This document shows, one piece after another, positions 36,376-46,595 of a stretch of 62,811 nt of DNA. The notes below the pieces were generated by a model that saw only the letters and a program-made list of their open reading frames with translations, searched no databases and had not been told where the DNA came from. Origin of the DNA: Ferruginivarius sediminum (GTDB lineage: Bacteria; Pseudomonadota; Alphaproteobacteria; Kiloniellales; Rhodovibrionaceae); NCBI RefSeq assembly GCF_003344765.1, contig NZ_QPMH01000021.1:1-62811 (forward strand), read 5' to 3'. The position numbers were made by a program, and so were the translations under genes. Position 1 is the first letter of the stretch, and every line of letters starts with the position of its first letter.

Positions 36376-36714
36376 GTGCAACTCGATCCCAAGCAGGCTT
36401 TGTCGCTCTGGCATTCGGTCACGCTGGCCGGCATGACCGAGGGCCAGCCGGACTTGACGACCCGGCAGATGGCCGTGCTTTTGCACGTCTATCTGGCGGA
36501 TCCGCCGCACACCGTTCGCGGACTGGCGGCGATCCTGGGCATATCCAAGCCGGCGGTGACGCGGGCGCTGGACCGGCTGGGCGATCTGGGCTTCATCCGG
36601 CGCAAGAAGGACGACGCGGACAAGCGCAGCATCCTGGTTCAGCGCACCGTCGCCGGCTCGGTCTTCCTGCGCGAGTTCGGGGACCTTGCCAGCCGGCAGG
36701 CGGAAACGGTTTGA
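36376..36714 (+). CDS. MarR-family transcriptional regulator
   Basis: About 112 residues. VQLDPKQALSLWHSV opens a winged helix: LTTRQMAVLLHVYL, TVRGLAAILGISKPAVTRAL and RLGDLGFIRRKKDDADKRSI. The GTG at 36376 is chosen because GAGGAAGG precedes it and family members start MQLDPKQAL; an in-frame ATG at 36358 lacks a ribosome site. Ligand and targets unknown; the upstream usp gene is a likely partner. Confidence 0.8.
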   Translation: MQLDPKQALSLWHSVTLAGMTEGQPDLTTRQMAVLLHVYLADPPHTVRGLAAILGISKPAVTRALDRLGDLGFIRRKKDDADKRSILVQRTVAGSVFLREFGDLASRQAETV

Positions 36715-36736
36715 CGTAGCCTATGGCGTCTTGCGT

Positions 36737-37159
36737 TCACACGACCCGATCCGGTGCCCTCATCAAGACCACACCATCGATCCGCCAGCGTCCGCTTGGC
36801 TGCCTTTCCATGAAATAGCGGGCCAGGACGGCGCGCCCGTCGGGGCCGACAAAAAGCACTTCCTGCGCGGGACGGCCCTGCTGCATCTTCAGATCCTGGA
36901 ATTCGACGGAGCGTGGCCGGTAAACCGGGGTATAGCCTTCGCGCACCATCCGCATGAAGTTCGCGGGGTTGCCGAACTTCTCCTGGATCATCGGCGAGGC
37001 GTAGGAAAACGCCTCTCCCGCGTCGTCGCGCCGGAAAGCGTCGAGCTGGCTTTCGATCACCTGCCGGATGGCGTCGCGGTCGCCGGCGGACAGGTCCTGT
37101 GCCGGCGCGGGCATCGGCAGCAGCAGGATCACGGCAAGCAGGACAAGCATTCGTGGCAT
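36737..37159 (-). CDS. Exported DUF4864 protein
   Basis: 140 residues. Residues 1-20 are a signal peptide (PRMLVLLAVILLLPMPAPAQ). The mature domain (AIRQVIESQLDAFRRDDAGE, AFSYASPMIQEKFG, FMRMVREGYTPVYRPRSVEF and YFMERQPSGRWRIDGVVL) fits DUF4864, an NTF2-like periplasmic domain of unknown function. Confidence 0.85.
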   Translation of the reverse strand: MPRMLVLLAVILLLPMPAPAQDLSAGDRDAIRQVIESQLDAFRRDDAGEAFSYASPMIQEKFGNPANFMRMVREGYTPVYRPRSVEFQDLKMQQGRPAQEVLFVGPDGRAVLARYFMERQPSGRWRIDGVVLMRAPDRVV

Positions 37160-37231
37160 CGTGGTTCTCCATCTCGCTTTGGTAGAGATGGGGCGCTTTT
37201 CCCGCTCCGGCCAGTGTGCGCGTTGTCCCGG

Positions 37232-38167
37232 TCAGTATCCCTTGGCGGGGTGGACGATGGGGTAGGGCTGCTCTCCGCGCTGCATCCGTTTGATGTTCGC
37301 CGCCAGCACCTCGGCCGCCGTGTCCGGCGGCGTGGCGGAGGCCACGTGCGGCGTCACCAGCACGCGCGGATGGGCCCAGAAGGGATGATCCGCCGGCAAC
37401 GGCTCTTCGTGGAAAACGTCAAGGCTGGCTTCCGCGATGTGGCTGCTGTCCAGAAGCGCCAGCAGGTCGGCGTCGACAATCTGTTGTCCGCGCCCGGCGT
37501 TCACCACGCACGCCCCTTCGGGCAGGCGGCCCAGGGTGTCGCGGTTCAGGATGCCGCGCGTGGCCTCGGTCAGCGGCAGCAGGCACACCAGGATCTCGGT
37601 ACGCTTTAGGAAAGCATCCAGTTCGTCCGCGCCGGCGAAGGAGGTGACGCCTTCGATCTCCTTGCGCGACTGCGACCAGCCCGCAACGTCGAAGCGCAGC
37701 GCGCGCAAGGCCCGCGCCGCGTCGCTGCCAAGCTCGCCCAGCCCCATGACGCCCACCCGGCGGTCGCGCGCCAGTGGCACCGGCAGTTCCTCCCAGGTGT
37801 GCGCGCGCTGCAGTTCCTCGTATTCGCGCAGCCGGCGGTGATGGCGCAGGACGGTGAGCGTCACAAACTCCGTCATCCGCTCGGTCAGGCCGGGATCGAC
37901 AAGGCGCACGACGGGGACGTGCGTCGGCAGCTCCGGATCGGTGGCCAAGTGATCGACCCCCGCGCCCAAGGAGAAGATCGCCTTCAGGTTCGGCAGACTC
38001 CCCAGCATCCCGCGCGGCGGCTTCCAGACCAGCGCGTAATCGATCTCCGCCGGGTCGCCCAACTCGTCCGGATAGACCCGGAACGCCTCCCCCGGCAGGT
38101 GCCGCGCCAGCATCCGCCGCCAGACGTCCGCGTCGCCGCTGTGGTTCGATTGGAAAAGGATGGTCAT
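37232..38167 (-). CDS. ghrA: Glyoxylate/hydroxypyruvate reductase A-like D-hydroxyacid dehydrogenase
   Basis: 311 residues. The NAD(P)-binding motif is RRVGVMGLGELGSDAARAL; the substrate loop PNLKAIFSLGAGVDHLATDP and catalytic region ACVVNAGRGQQIVDADLLAL, then LDVFHEEPLPADHPFWAHPR with its His place it in the GhrA subgroup, which reduces glyoxylate and hydroxypyruvate. The ATG at 38167 opens MTILFQSN. It lies downstream of yejF on the same strand. Confidence 0.92.
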   Translation of the reverse strand: MTILFQSNHSGDADVWRRMLARHLPGEAFRVYPDELGDPAEIDYALVWKPPRGMLGSLPNLKAIFSLGAGVDHLATDPELPTHVPVVRLVDPGLTERMTEFVTLTVLRHHRRLREYEELQRAHTWEELPVPLARDRRVGVMGLGELGSDAARALRALRFDVAGWSQSRKEIEGVTSFAGADELDAFLKRTEILVCLLPLTEATRGILNRDTLGRLPEGACVVNAGRGQQIVDADLLALLDSSHIAEASLDVFHEEPLPADHPFWAHPRVLVTPHVASATPPDTAAEVLAANIKRMQRGEQPYPIVHPAKGY

Positions 38168-38258
38168 GAACCGCCCAGTCTCTAGAAACTGTTGCAAACC
38201 AAAGCAGGCTGACTAGCACGAACTTTGGATTGGGTCACGGTCTCGACGGGTTGCCAGC

Positions 38259-39890
<1,632 letters not shown>

Positions 39891-39923
39891 TCCGCCCCCT
39901 TCGCCCGCCATGCCGGGGATAGG

Positions 39924-40062
39924 CCCCTCACCCTGTCCCTCTCCCCGGAAGCGGGGCGAGGGAACGATAAACGCGCCGGTACGGCCACTCGGCCGAATCG
40001 CGGGAACCTGTCGATTGTCGTCCCCTCGCCCCCGCGTCGGAGGAGAGGGACAGGGTGAGGGG
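39924..40062. repeat. REP-like inverted-repeat element between yejE and yejF
   Basis: Perfect 21-bp arms at 39924-39944 and 40042-40062 (core ACCCTGTCCCTCTCC/GGAGAGGGACAGGGT), with a nested near-perfect arm (GGGGCGAGGGAACGA against TCGTCCCCTCGCCCC). About 97 nt separate the outer arms. Elements with this CACCCTGTCCCTCTCC core are scattered through many proteobacterial genomes. In the transcript it would form a large hairpin between yejE and yejF. Confidence 0.7.
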
Positions 40063-40098
40063 GATTCCCCCAACCCATCCGTGCCTTCACCGCAATGC

Positions 40099-41256
40099 TC
40101 ATGCCCCGCCTCCCTGCGCGCGGCTGGCGACGGCGGTGTCTTTCGCCTCGATGCCGGGCTCGGCCGGTGTCGGTTCGCCCTGGAACAGTTTGCGCGGGTC
40201 GAAGGCGTCGCGCACCGCCTCGCCGATGAAGAACAGCAAGCTCAGCATGATCGACAGCACGAAGAAGCCGGTAAGCCCGAGCCACGGCGCCTGCAGGTTC
40301 GCCTTGCCCTGCGCCAGCACCTCGCCCAGCGAGGCCGAGCCGGGCGGCAGGCCGAAGCCGATGAAGTCGAGGGCCGTCAGCGTAGTGATGGACCCCGCCA
40401 GCGTGAACGGCAGGAAGGTCAGCGTCGCGACCATGGCGTTGGGCAGGATGTGGCGGAACATCACCATGCTGTCGGCCAGGCCCAGCGCCTTGGCGGCCTT
40501 GACGAAATCCAGGTTGCGGGCGCGCAGGAACTCGGCGCGCACATAGCCGACGGGCCATGGCCAGCCAAACAGCACCATGACGCCCAGAAGCCACCAGAAG
40601 CTCGGCTCCACGATACTGGCCAGGATGATCAGGATCATCAGCATCGGCAGCGTGCCGAAGATCTCCATCACGCGCTGGAAAATAAGGTCCACCCAACCGC
40701 CGAAATACCCCTGGACGGCGCCGGCGAAGACGCCGATCAGCGTGGTGAGGAAGGTCATCAGCAAGCCGAAGACGACCGATATGCGGAAGCCGTAGATCAC
40801 CCGCGCCACCACGTCGCGCGCCTGGTCGTCGGTGCCCAGCCAGTGCCGGTCGCTTGGCGCGGTCGGCGCCGGGTCGGTCAGCTTCCAGTCGACCGAGCGG
40901 TGGTCATAGGGGATCAACGGCATCACCATGAAACCGTTGTCGGCGATCTGCTGCTTGACGAAGGGGTCGCTGTAGTCGGTCTTCGTCGGAAAATACCCGT
41001 CGAAGGTCGTTTCGGGGTAGTCGTGGAAGATCGGCAGGTACAATTCGCCGTCGTAGACGACGAGGATCGGCTCGTCGTTCGCAAGCACCTCGGCGAAGAT
41101 GCTGAGACCGAAGACGATCAGAAAGAACCACAGCGACCAGAAGCCGCGCCCGTTGGCCCGGAAGTTGTGCAGCCGCCGCCGCGTGATCGGCGAGATCGGC
41201 ATGCCGAGGAAACGGTCCTGCGGACGCCTGCGGCGCTGGCTTGCGGGAACGCTCAT
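40099..41256 (-). CDS. yejE: Peptide ABC transporter permease YejE
   Basis: 385 residues. N-terminal ITRRRLHNFRANGRGFWSLW leads a membrane helix, a YejE-type periplasmic insert (DGELYLPIFHDYPETTFDGY) and then the conserved DDQARDVVARVIYGFRISVV and the EAA-like loop GLADSMVMFRHILPNAM. About six membrane helices. Inner-membrane half of the YejABEF importer. ATG 41256 chosen; a TTG at 41271 is in frame. Confidence 0.93.
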   Translation of the reverse strand: MSVPASQRRRRPQDRFLGMPISPITRRRLHNFRANGRGFWSLWFFLIVFGLSIFAEVLANDEPILVVYDGELYLPIFHDYPETTFDGYFPTKTDYSDPFVKQQIADNGFMVMPLIPYDHRSVDWKLTDPAPTAPSDRHWLGTDDQARDVVARVIYGFRISVVFGLLMTFLTTLIGVFAGAVQGYFGGWVDLIFQRVMEIFGTLPMLMILIILASIVEPSFWWLLGVMVLFGWPWPVGYVRAEFLRARNLDFVKAAKALGLADSMVMFRHILPNAMVATLTFLPFTLAGSITTLTALDFIGFGLPPGSASLGEVLAQGKANLQAPWLGLTGFFVLSIMLSLLFFIGEAVRDAFDPRKLFQGEPTPAEPGIEAKDTAVASRAQGGGA

Positions 41257-41311
41257 CGGGAGTGCCCCCAATACTGGCTGATAACCGCGTTCGCCATCCC
41301 TCGCACCACCA

Positions 41312-42430
41312 TCAGTTCATCGCCTCGAAGCTGATGCGCGGATCGATAATGGTGTACATGATGTCGTTGATAAGCTGCAGCACGAGGCCCAGCAGCGTGA
41401 AGATGTACAGCGTGGCGAACATCACCGGATAGTCGCGGTTCACCACCGCCTCGAAGCCCAAGAGGCCGAGCCCGTCCAGCGAGAACAGGATCTCGATCAG
41501 CACCGCGCCGGTGAACAGGATGTTGACGAACGCCACCGGAAAGCCGGCGATCACGATCAGCATCGCGTTGCGGAAGACGTGGCCGTAAAGCACGCGGCGC
41601 TGCGCCAGGCCCTTGGCGCGGGCGGTGATGACGTACTGCTGGTTGATCTGGTCCAGGAACGAGTTCTTGGTCAGCATCGTCAGCCCGGCGAAGCTGCCCA
41701 CCACCAGCGCCAGGAGCGGCAGCGCCATGTGCCAGAAGTAATCGACGATCTTCATCGGCCACGACAACGTCTCCCAGTCATCGGAGACCAGGCCGCGCAG
41801 CGGGAACCAGTCGAGGTAGGCGCCGCCGGCGAAGACCACGATCAGGAACACCGCGAAGAGGAACGCCGGAATCGCGTTGCCGACCAGCACCACCACCGAC
41901 GTCCAGAAATCGAACCGCGAGCCGTCGCGCACCGCCTTGGCGATGCCCAGCGGGATCGAGATCAGGTAGGTCAGGATCGTCGTCCACAGGCCCAGCGAGA
42001 TCGACACCGGCATCTTGTCGATGATCAGCTCGGTGACCGAGCGGCTGCGGAAGAAGCTCTCCCCGAAGTCGAAGGTCGCGTAGTTCCCGAGCATCAGCAG
42101 AAAGCGTTCGTGCGCCGGCTTGTCGAAGCCGAATTGCTTTTCCAGGCTCTTGATGAAATCCGGATCCAGACCCTGGGCGCCCCGGTAGTCGCCGCGCACG
42201 TCGCCGCTGCCGCCACCGCCGCCGGGCTGGCCGCTACCCGCCCCGGTCTCAAGCTCGCCGCCGGCCTGGGTGACGCGCTGCGTCGCCGCGACGCCGGTGC
42301 CCGTGACCTGCGATATGACCTGCTGCACCGGCCCGCCGGGCGCGGCCTGCACGATCAGGAAGTTGATCAGCATCGCACCGATCAGCGTCGGCACGACCAG
42401 GATCAGGCGGCGGATGATATAGCTGGTCAT
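41312..42430 (-). CDS. yejB: Peptide ABC transporter permease YejB
   Basis: 372 residues. MTSYIIRRLILVVPTLIGAM is the DppB/YejB start; a Gly-rich insert (GSGQPGGGGGSGDVRG) follows; then LEKQFGFDKPAHERFLLML, TILTYLISIPLGIAKAVRDG, LTKNSFLDQINQQYVITARA and the EAA loop KGLAQRRVLYGHVFRNAMLI. About six membrane helices. Translated just after yejA (18 nt). Confidence 0.94.
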   Translation of the reverse strand: MTSYIIRRLILVVPTLIGAMLINFLIVQAAPGGPVQQVISQVTGTGVAATQRVTQAGGELETGAGSGQPGGGGGSGDVRGDYRGAQGLDPDFIKSLEKQFGFDKPAHERFLLMLGNYATFDFGESFFRSRSVTELIIDKMPVSISLGLWTTILTYLISIPLGIAKAVRDGSRFDFWTSVVVLVGNAIPAFLFAVFLIVVFAGGAYLDWFPLRGLVSDDWETLSWPMKIVDYFWHMALPLLALVVGSFAGLTMLTKNSFLDQINQQYVITARAKGLAQRRVLYGHVFRNAMLIVIAGFPVAFVNILFTGAVLIEILFSLDGLGLLGFEAVVNRDYPVMFATLYIFTLLGLVLQLINDIMYTIIDPRISFEAMN

Positions 42431-42448
42431 CGCCTCGGCCGGCCTCCC

Positions 42449-44398
42449 TCAGCTTGCCCGTCCGGCATGATGCCGGCGGAAGAAGAAGAGCGCCAGAAGC
42501 GCAAGCGCCGCCAGCACGATCGCGGTAATGGCCGTCTCGCCGCCGCCTTCCGCGCTTTCGGGCGTTCCGGCCTCGGATTGGGCGGTCTTCACCGCGGCGG
42601 CCTTGTCACGCTCCACCCACCACGCGTCGAGATAGGGCAGGCCATAGGGCGGGTTGAGCTCCGGCCGACCGAACTTGTCCCAGTAGGCGACGCGGAAATA
42701 ACCGATGTGCCAGTTCGGCACGACCAGGTGGTGCCACAGCAGGACCCGGTCCAGTGCGCGCGTGCGCAGGACCAGCTCCTCGCGGCTGGGCGCCTGGATG
42801 ATCATATCTATGAGTTGGTCGACGACGGGGTCGGCGAGGCCGGTGTAGTTCCGGCTGCCGTTGCGTTCGGCCGCCTGCGAGCTCCAGAAGTCGCGCTGCT
42901 CGTTGCCGGGCGACAGCGACTGGCCCCAGCCCGCGATCATCATGTCGAAATCGAAGCTGTCCAGGCGGTTCTGGTACTGCGCGCTGTCCACGACGCGCAC
43001 CTCCACCTCCATGCCCAGCTTCTCAAGATTGGCGACATAGGGCAGGACCACCCTCTCGAATGCCTTGTTGACCAGCAGAATCTCGAAGCTGAAGGGGCGG
43101 CCGGTGCGCTCGCGCACCAGCTTCATGTCGCGCACCACCCAGCCGGCCTCGTTCAGTAGACTCAGCGCGGCCTTCAGGTTCTCGCGGGGATAGCCGTCGC
43201 CGTTGGTTTCCGGCGGATCGTATTCCTGCGTGAAGACTTCGGGCGGAAGCTGGGCGCGGAACCGCTCCAGGATATCCAGCTCGCGCCCGGTCGGCACGCC
43301 GCTGGAAGCGAGTTCGGAGTTGGAGAAATAGCTTTCCGTCCGGCTGTACTGCCCGAAGAACAGGTTGCGGTTCGTCCAGGTGAAGTCGAAGGCGTACGCC
43401 ATCGCCTCGCGGACCTTCGGGCTGTCGAAGGGCGGACGCCGCGTGTTCATGGCGAAGGCCTGCATGCCGGTCGGCTGGTCGTGGTCGATCTCTTCCAGCG
43501 TCAGCTCGCCCGAGCGTACGGCGGGGCCTTCATAGGCGGTGGCCCATGCCTTGGCCTGGTTCTCCAGGCGCAGGTCGACCGTGCCGGACTTCACCGCCTC
43601 GCGGATGACGGTGGGGTCGCGGAAGTAGTCGTAGCGGATCGTGTCGTAGTTCCAGCGCCCCCGGTTCACCGGGATATCCTTGCCCCAGTAGTCCTCGACG
43701 CGCTCGTAGACGACATAGCGGCCCGGCTCGTAGTCGGCCACGCGGTAGGGCCCGCTTCCCAGCGGCGGCTGCAACGTCGATTGGCCGAATTCGCGGTCCT
43801 CCCAGTAGTGTTTCGGCAGGACCGGCAACTGCCCCACGATGAGGGGCAACTCACGGTTCACGCCGCCGGAGAAGTCGAAGCGCACGGTCCGCGGGCCCAC
43901 CCGTTGCGCCTTCGCGACGTTCTTGTAGTAGAAGCGATAGAAGGGGTGGCCCTTCTCCTTCAGGACATTGAGGGAGAAGATCACATCCTCGACCGTGACG
44001 GGCGTCCCGTCGTGCCAGCGCGCGTTCTCGCGCAGCTTGAAGGCCACCCAGGAGCGGTCTTCGGGCACGTAGACGCTTTCCGCCAGCAGCCCGTATTCGC
44101 TGAACGCCTCGTCGCTCGACGAGGCCATCAGTGTTTCGAAGACGAGGCCGGCGCCTTCCGCCGTGACCCCTTTGATGATGTAGGGGTTGAAGCTGTCGTA
44201 GGTTCCCTCCGCCGCCAGGCGTATCGTCCCGCCCTTCGGCGCATCGGGGTTCACGTAGTCGAAATGCCGGAAATCCGGGCCATACTTGACGTCGCCGTGC
44301 ATCGCCACGCCATGGCGCGGCTCGACGCCGTCCACCGCCTGGGCAAGGGCGGGGCCGGTCACGAGGGCGATCAGAAAGGCGAGAACCACGCAGCGCAT
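42449..44398 (-). CDS. yejA: Peptide ABC transporter substrate-binding protein YejA
   Basis: 649 residues. Signal peptide MRCVVLAFLIALVTGPALAQ; family 5 solute-binding domain with YGPDFRHFDYVNPDAPKGG, TYDSFNPYIIKG, NARWHDGTPVTVEDVIFSLN and GSGPYRVADYEPGRYVVYER. It should bind oligopeptides in the periplasm and feed YejBEF. Odd: after residue about 610 it has GGG, a hydrophobic stretch (TAITAIVLAALALLALFFF) and RRHHAGRAS, a second membrane anchor that YejA normally lacks. The ATG at 44398 begins the signal; the frame to 44491 adds no similarity. Confidence 0.92.
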   Translation of the reverse strand: MRCVVLAFLIALVTGPALAQAVDGVEPRHGVAMHGDVKYGPDFRHFDYVNPDAPKGGTIRLAAEGTYDSFNPYIIKGVTAEGAGLVFETLMASSSDEAFSEYGLLAESVYVPEDRSWVAFKLRENARWHDGTPVTVEDVIFSLNVLKEKGHPFYRFYYKNVAKAQRVGPRTVRFDFSGGVNRELPLIVGQLPVLPKHYWEDREFGQSTLQPPLGSGPYRVADYEPGRYVVYERVEDYWGKDIPVNRGRWNYDTIRYDYFRDPTVIREAVKSGTVDLRLENQAKAWATAYEGPAVRSGELTLEEIDHDQPTGMQAFAMNTRRPPFDSPKVREAMAYAFDFTWTNRNLFFGQYSRTESYFSNSELASSGVPTGRELDILERFRAQLPPEVFTQEYDPPETNGDGYPRENLKAALSLLNEAGWVVRDMKLVRERTGRPFSFEILLVNKAFERVVLPYVANLEKLGMEVEVRVVDSAQYQNRLDSFDFDMMIAGWGQSLSPGNEQRDFWSSQAAERNGSRNYTGLADPVVDQLIDMIIQAPSREELVLRTRALDRVLLWHHLVVPNWHIGYFRVAYWDKFGRPELNPPYGLPYLDAWWVERDKAAAVKTAQSEAGTPESAEGGGETAITAIVLAALALLALFFFRRHHAGRAS

Positions 44399-44534
44399 GG
44401 ACGCAATCGAGCTTAAAACCGATGGCTGTGTAAAGAGGCAGCGTGATCTTATGGCCGTTCGGCGTGGCAGGAAAATGGCGTTCGTGGTCATGAACGGTGG
44501 CGCGAGGGCCTTTCGCGAGCCCGGCAGTCCGGGG

Positions 44535-45335
44535 TCAGCCCTTCAGGATTTCGAGCACCGTGTCCTGGATTCGCGGATCGCCCAGCGCCAGAACCTGGCC
44601 GGGCGAATCGGGGCCGAGGGGCTTGCCGTTCCAGTCGGTCATCGCGCCGCCCGCGCCTTCGACGACCGGCACGAGCGCGGCGTAGTCGTAGTAGCTCATC
44701 GCCGCGTCGGTGACGATGTCGCAGAAACCGCTGGCCAGCAGCCCGTAGTTGTAGCAGTCCCCGCCGAACTGCGGCAGCTTCACCGACTGCTTCAGGTGAC
44801 GGAACGACTGCGCCGTGGCGCCGCGGTACATGTCGGGCGAGGTCGTGCACAGGACCGCCTTGCCCGGCGAATCGCAAGAACGCGTGTGGATCTCGGCGCG
44901 CGTGCCGTCCCGCTCCATATGCAGGCTCGGCCGGCCCGATGCGCCGATCCAGCGCTCTCCGGTGCCGGGCGCGTCGATAAAGCCAAGAATGCTTTGCCGA
45001 TGGTGGGTTAGCGCAATCAGCGTGCCGAACGTGGGCCGGCCGGTGATGAACTGCTTGGTGCCGTCGATGGGGTCCAGGACCCAGACATAATCGGCGTCGG
45101 TACGGACGCTGCCGAACTCCTCGCCGATGATGCCGTCGTCGGGTCGGGCTTCCTCGATCAGCGCCCGCATCGTCTGCTCGGCCTCGCGGTCGGCGACCGT
45201 GACCGGCGTGGCATCGGGCTTGTCGTCCACCGACACCGGCGAGCGGAAGTGCCGCAGAATGACCGCCCTTGCCGCATCCGCAAGGCGTTCGGCAAGGGCG
45301 ATCAAAGCGTCGTCGGGCGCCTGCGGTTCGCTCAT
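44535..45335 (-). CDS. hisN: Histidinol-phosphatase HisN (inositol monophosphatase family)
   Basis: 266 residues. Metal-binding motifs PDATPVTVADREAEQTMR, IIGEEFGSVR, VWVLDPIDGTKQFITGRP and YYDYAALVPVVEGAGG are those of the HisN-type histidinol-phosphatases rather than general IMPases; GGDCYNYGLLASGFCDIV fits too. It would release histidinol in histidine synthesis. Between the cytochrome c gene and yejA on one strand. Confidence 0.88.
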   Translation of the reverse strand: MSEPQAPDDALIALAERLADAARAVILRHFRSPVSVDDKPDATPVTVADREAEQTMRALIEEARPDDGIIGEEFGSVRTDADYVWVLDPIDGTKQFITGRPTFGTLIALTHHRQSILGFIDAPGTGERWIGASGRPSLHMERDGTRAEIHTRSCDSPGKAVLCTTSPDMYRGATAQSFRHLKQSVKLPQFGGDCYNYGLLASGFCDIVTDAAMSYYDYAALVPVVEGAGGAMTDWNGKPLGPDSPGQVLALGDPRIQDTVLEILKG

Positions 45336-45369
45336 TGGGCCGGGTCCGTGCCGCGACGGGCCACCGATG

Positions 45370-46371
45370 CTACTCGACCGGCGGCGGGTTCTTGCTCTGC
45401 TCGCGCAGGTAGGCGATTACCTCGGCGCGCTTCTGCGGATCCTTCACGCCCGGATAGGTCATGCGCGTGCCCGGCGCCCAGCCCTGCGGGCTCTCCAGGA
45501 AGGCCCAGAGGTCTTCGTATGTCCAGTTGCCCTCTTTGTTCTTCAGGGCGTCGGAATAGTTGAAGCCCTCGACCGAAGCGATGTCGGCGCCGACCACGTT
45601 GTAGAGGTTCGGGCCGACCTTGTTCGGGCCCCCCTCGTCGAACGAGTGGCAGGCCATGCACACGCGCGAGCCGCTCTTGCCGGCCGCCGGATCCGCCGCC
45701 GCGATCTTGGCGGCGATGCCGTCGCCGCCGCCGCCCTGTTCGGCCTCGCCCGACTCGGCCATTTCAGCCTCGGCCTGCTCGGCCTCGCCTGCGTCGGCCT
45801 CTTCCTCGCCACCGCCCGTGACCGCGGCGATCTCCTCCTCGGTGGGCAGCGGTGCCGGCTCGTCGGCCAGTGAACGCAGATAGGCGACGATGTTGGCGCG
45901 GTCCTGCACCTTCTTGACGCCGTTGTACGTCATCTTGGTGCCGGGCGCCCAGCCCTGGGGATCGTACAGGAAGGCGTTCAGCTTCTCATACGTCCACTCG
46001 CCTTCCTTGCCGGACAGGGCGCTGGAGTAGCTGAAGCCTTCCACACCGGCGATCTGGTTCCCAACCAGACCGTAGAGATTCGGCCCGACTTTGTTGGGGC
46101 CGCCTTTCTCGAACGAATGGCAGGCCTGGCAGACACGCGTCGAGCCTTCGCCGGCGGCCGGGTCGGCCTCGGCCAGCAGCGGCAGAATCGGTTCCGGACC
46201 CGCCGGCTCCTGCGGCTCGGCCCCGCCATCGTCCGCCTTCACCGCGACCGAATAGTGCGGCTCCTCCGGCACATGCGGGTGAATCAGGATGTCGGCGATG
46301 AAGCCTGTACCCATGGCAACGACACCGGCGGTCAGCACCGATGCAGCGATCTTGTTCAGTTCCAACGACAT
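45370..46371 (-). CDS. Membrane-anchored di-haem cytochrome c (CycM-like, duplicated domain)
   Basis: 333 residues. MSLELNKIAASVLTAGVVAM is a CycM-type uncleaved anchor. Two cytochrome c domains follow: haem motif C81-x2-C84-H85 with Met147, and C238-x2-C241-H242 with Met304. They share GPNKVGPNLY, QGWAPGTxMTYxGV and nearly the same length, so one domain was duplicated. The linker (about 172-220) is acidic and Ala/Glu-rich. CycM carries electrons from the bc1 complex to aa3-type oxidase; here two haems are on one anchor. ATG 46371 chosen from the family start. Confidence 0.9.
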   Translation of the reverse strand: MSLELNKIAASVLTAGVVAMGTGFIADILIHPHVPEEPHYSVAVKADDGGAEPQEPAGPEPILPLLAEADPAAGEGSTRVCQACHSFEKGGPNKVGPNLYGLVGNQIAGVEGFSYSSALSGKEGEWTYEKLNAFLYDPQGWAPGTKMTYNGVKKVQDRANIVAYLRSLADEPAPLPTEEEIAAVTGGGEEEADAGEAEQAEAEMAESGEAEQGGGGDGIAAKIAAADPAAGKSGSRVCMACHSFDEGGPNKVGPNLYNVVGADIASVEGFNYSDALKNKEGNWTYEDLWAFLESPQGWAPGTRMTYPGVKDPQKRAEVIAYLREQSKNPPPVE

Positions 46372-46595
46372 GCGGACGACCCCAGAAGCCCCTTCGAAAG
46401 CGGCGAGACAATAGCCGCACGTGTGCGGCCGTTCAATAGAGTGAAGGGGAGAAAGCGGTTTCCCCCCGTGCAACCGGACGCTAACCTCGCACGCTCGCAC
46501 GCCAGGGCAATCGGGTGCGCCAATTGGTCGCGCCCCTGCGGCCTGGTGCCGCAAGCCTGAAACACCACCAAAACCGTCGGAGAAAGCCGGCACGC

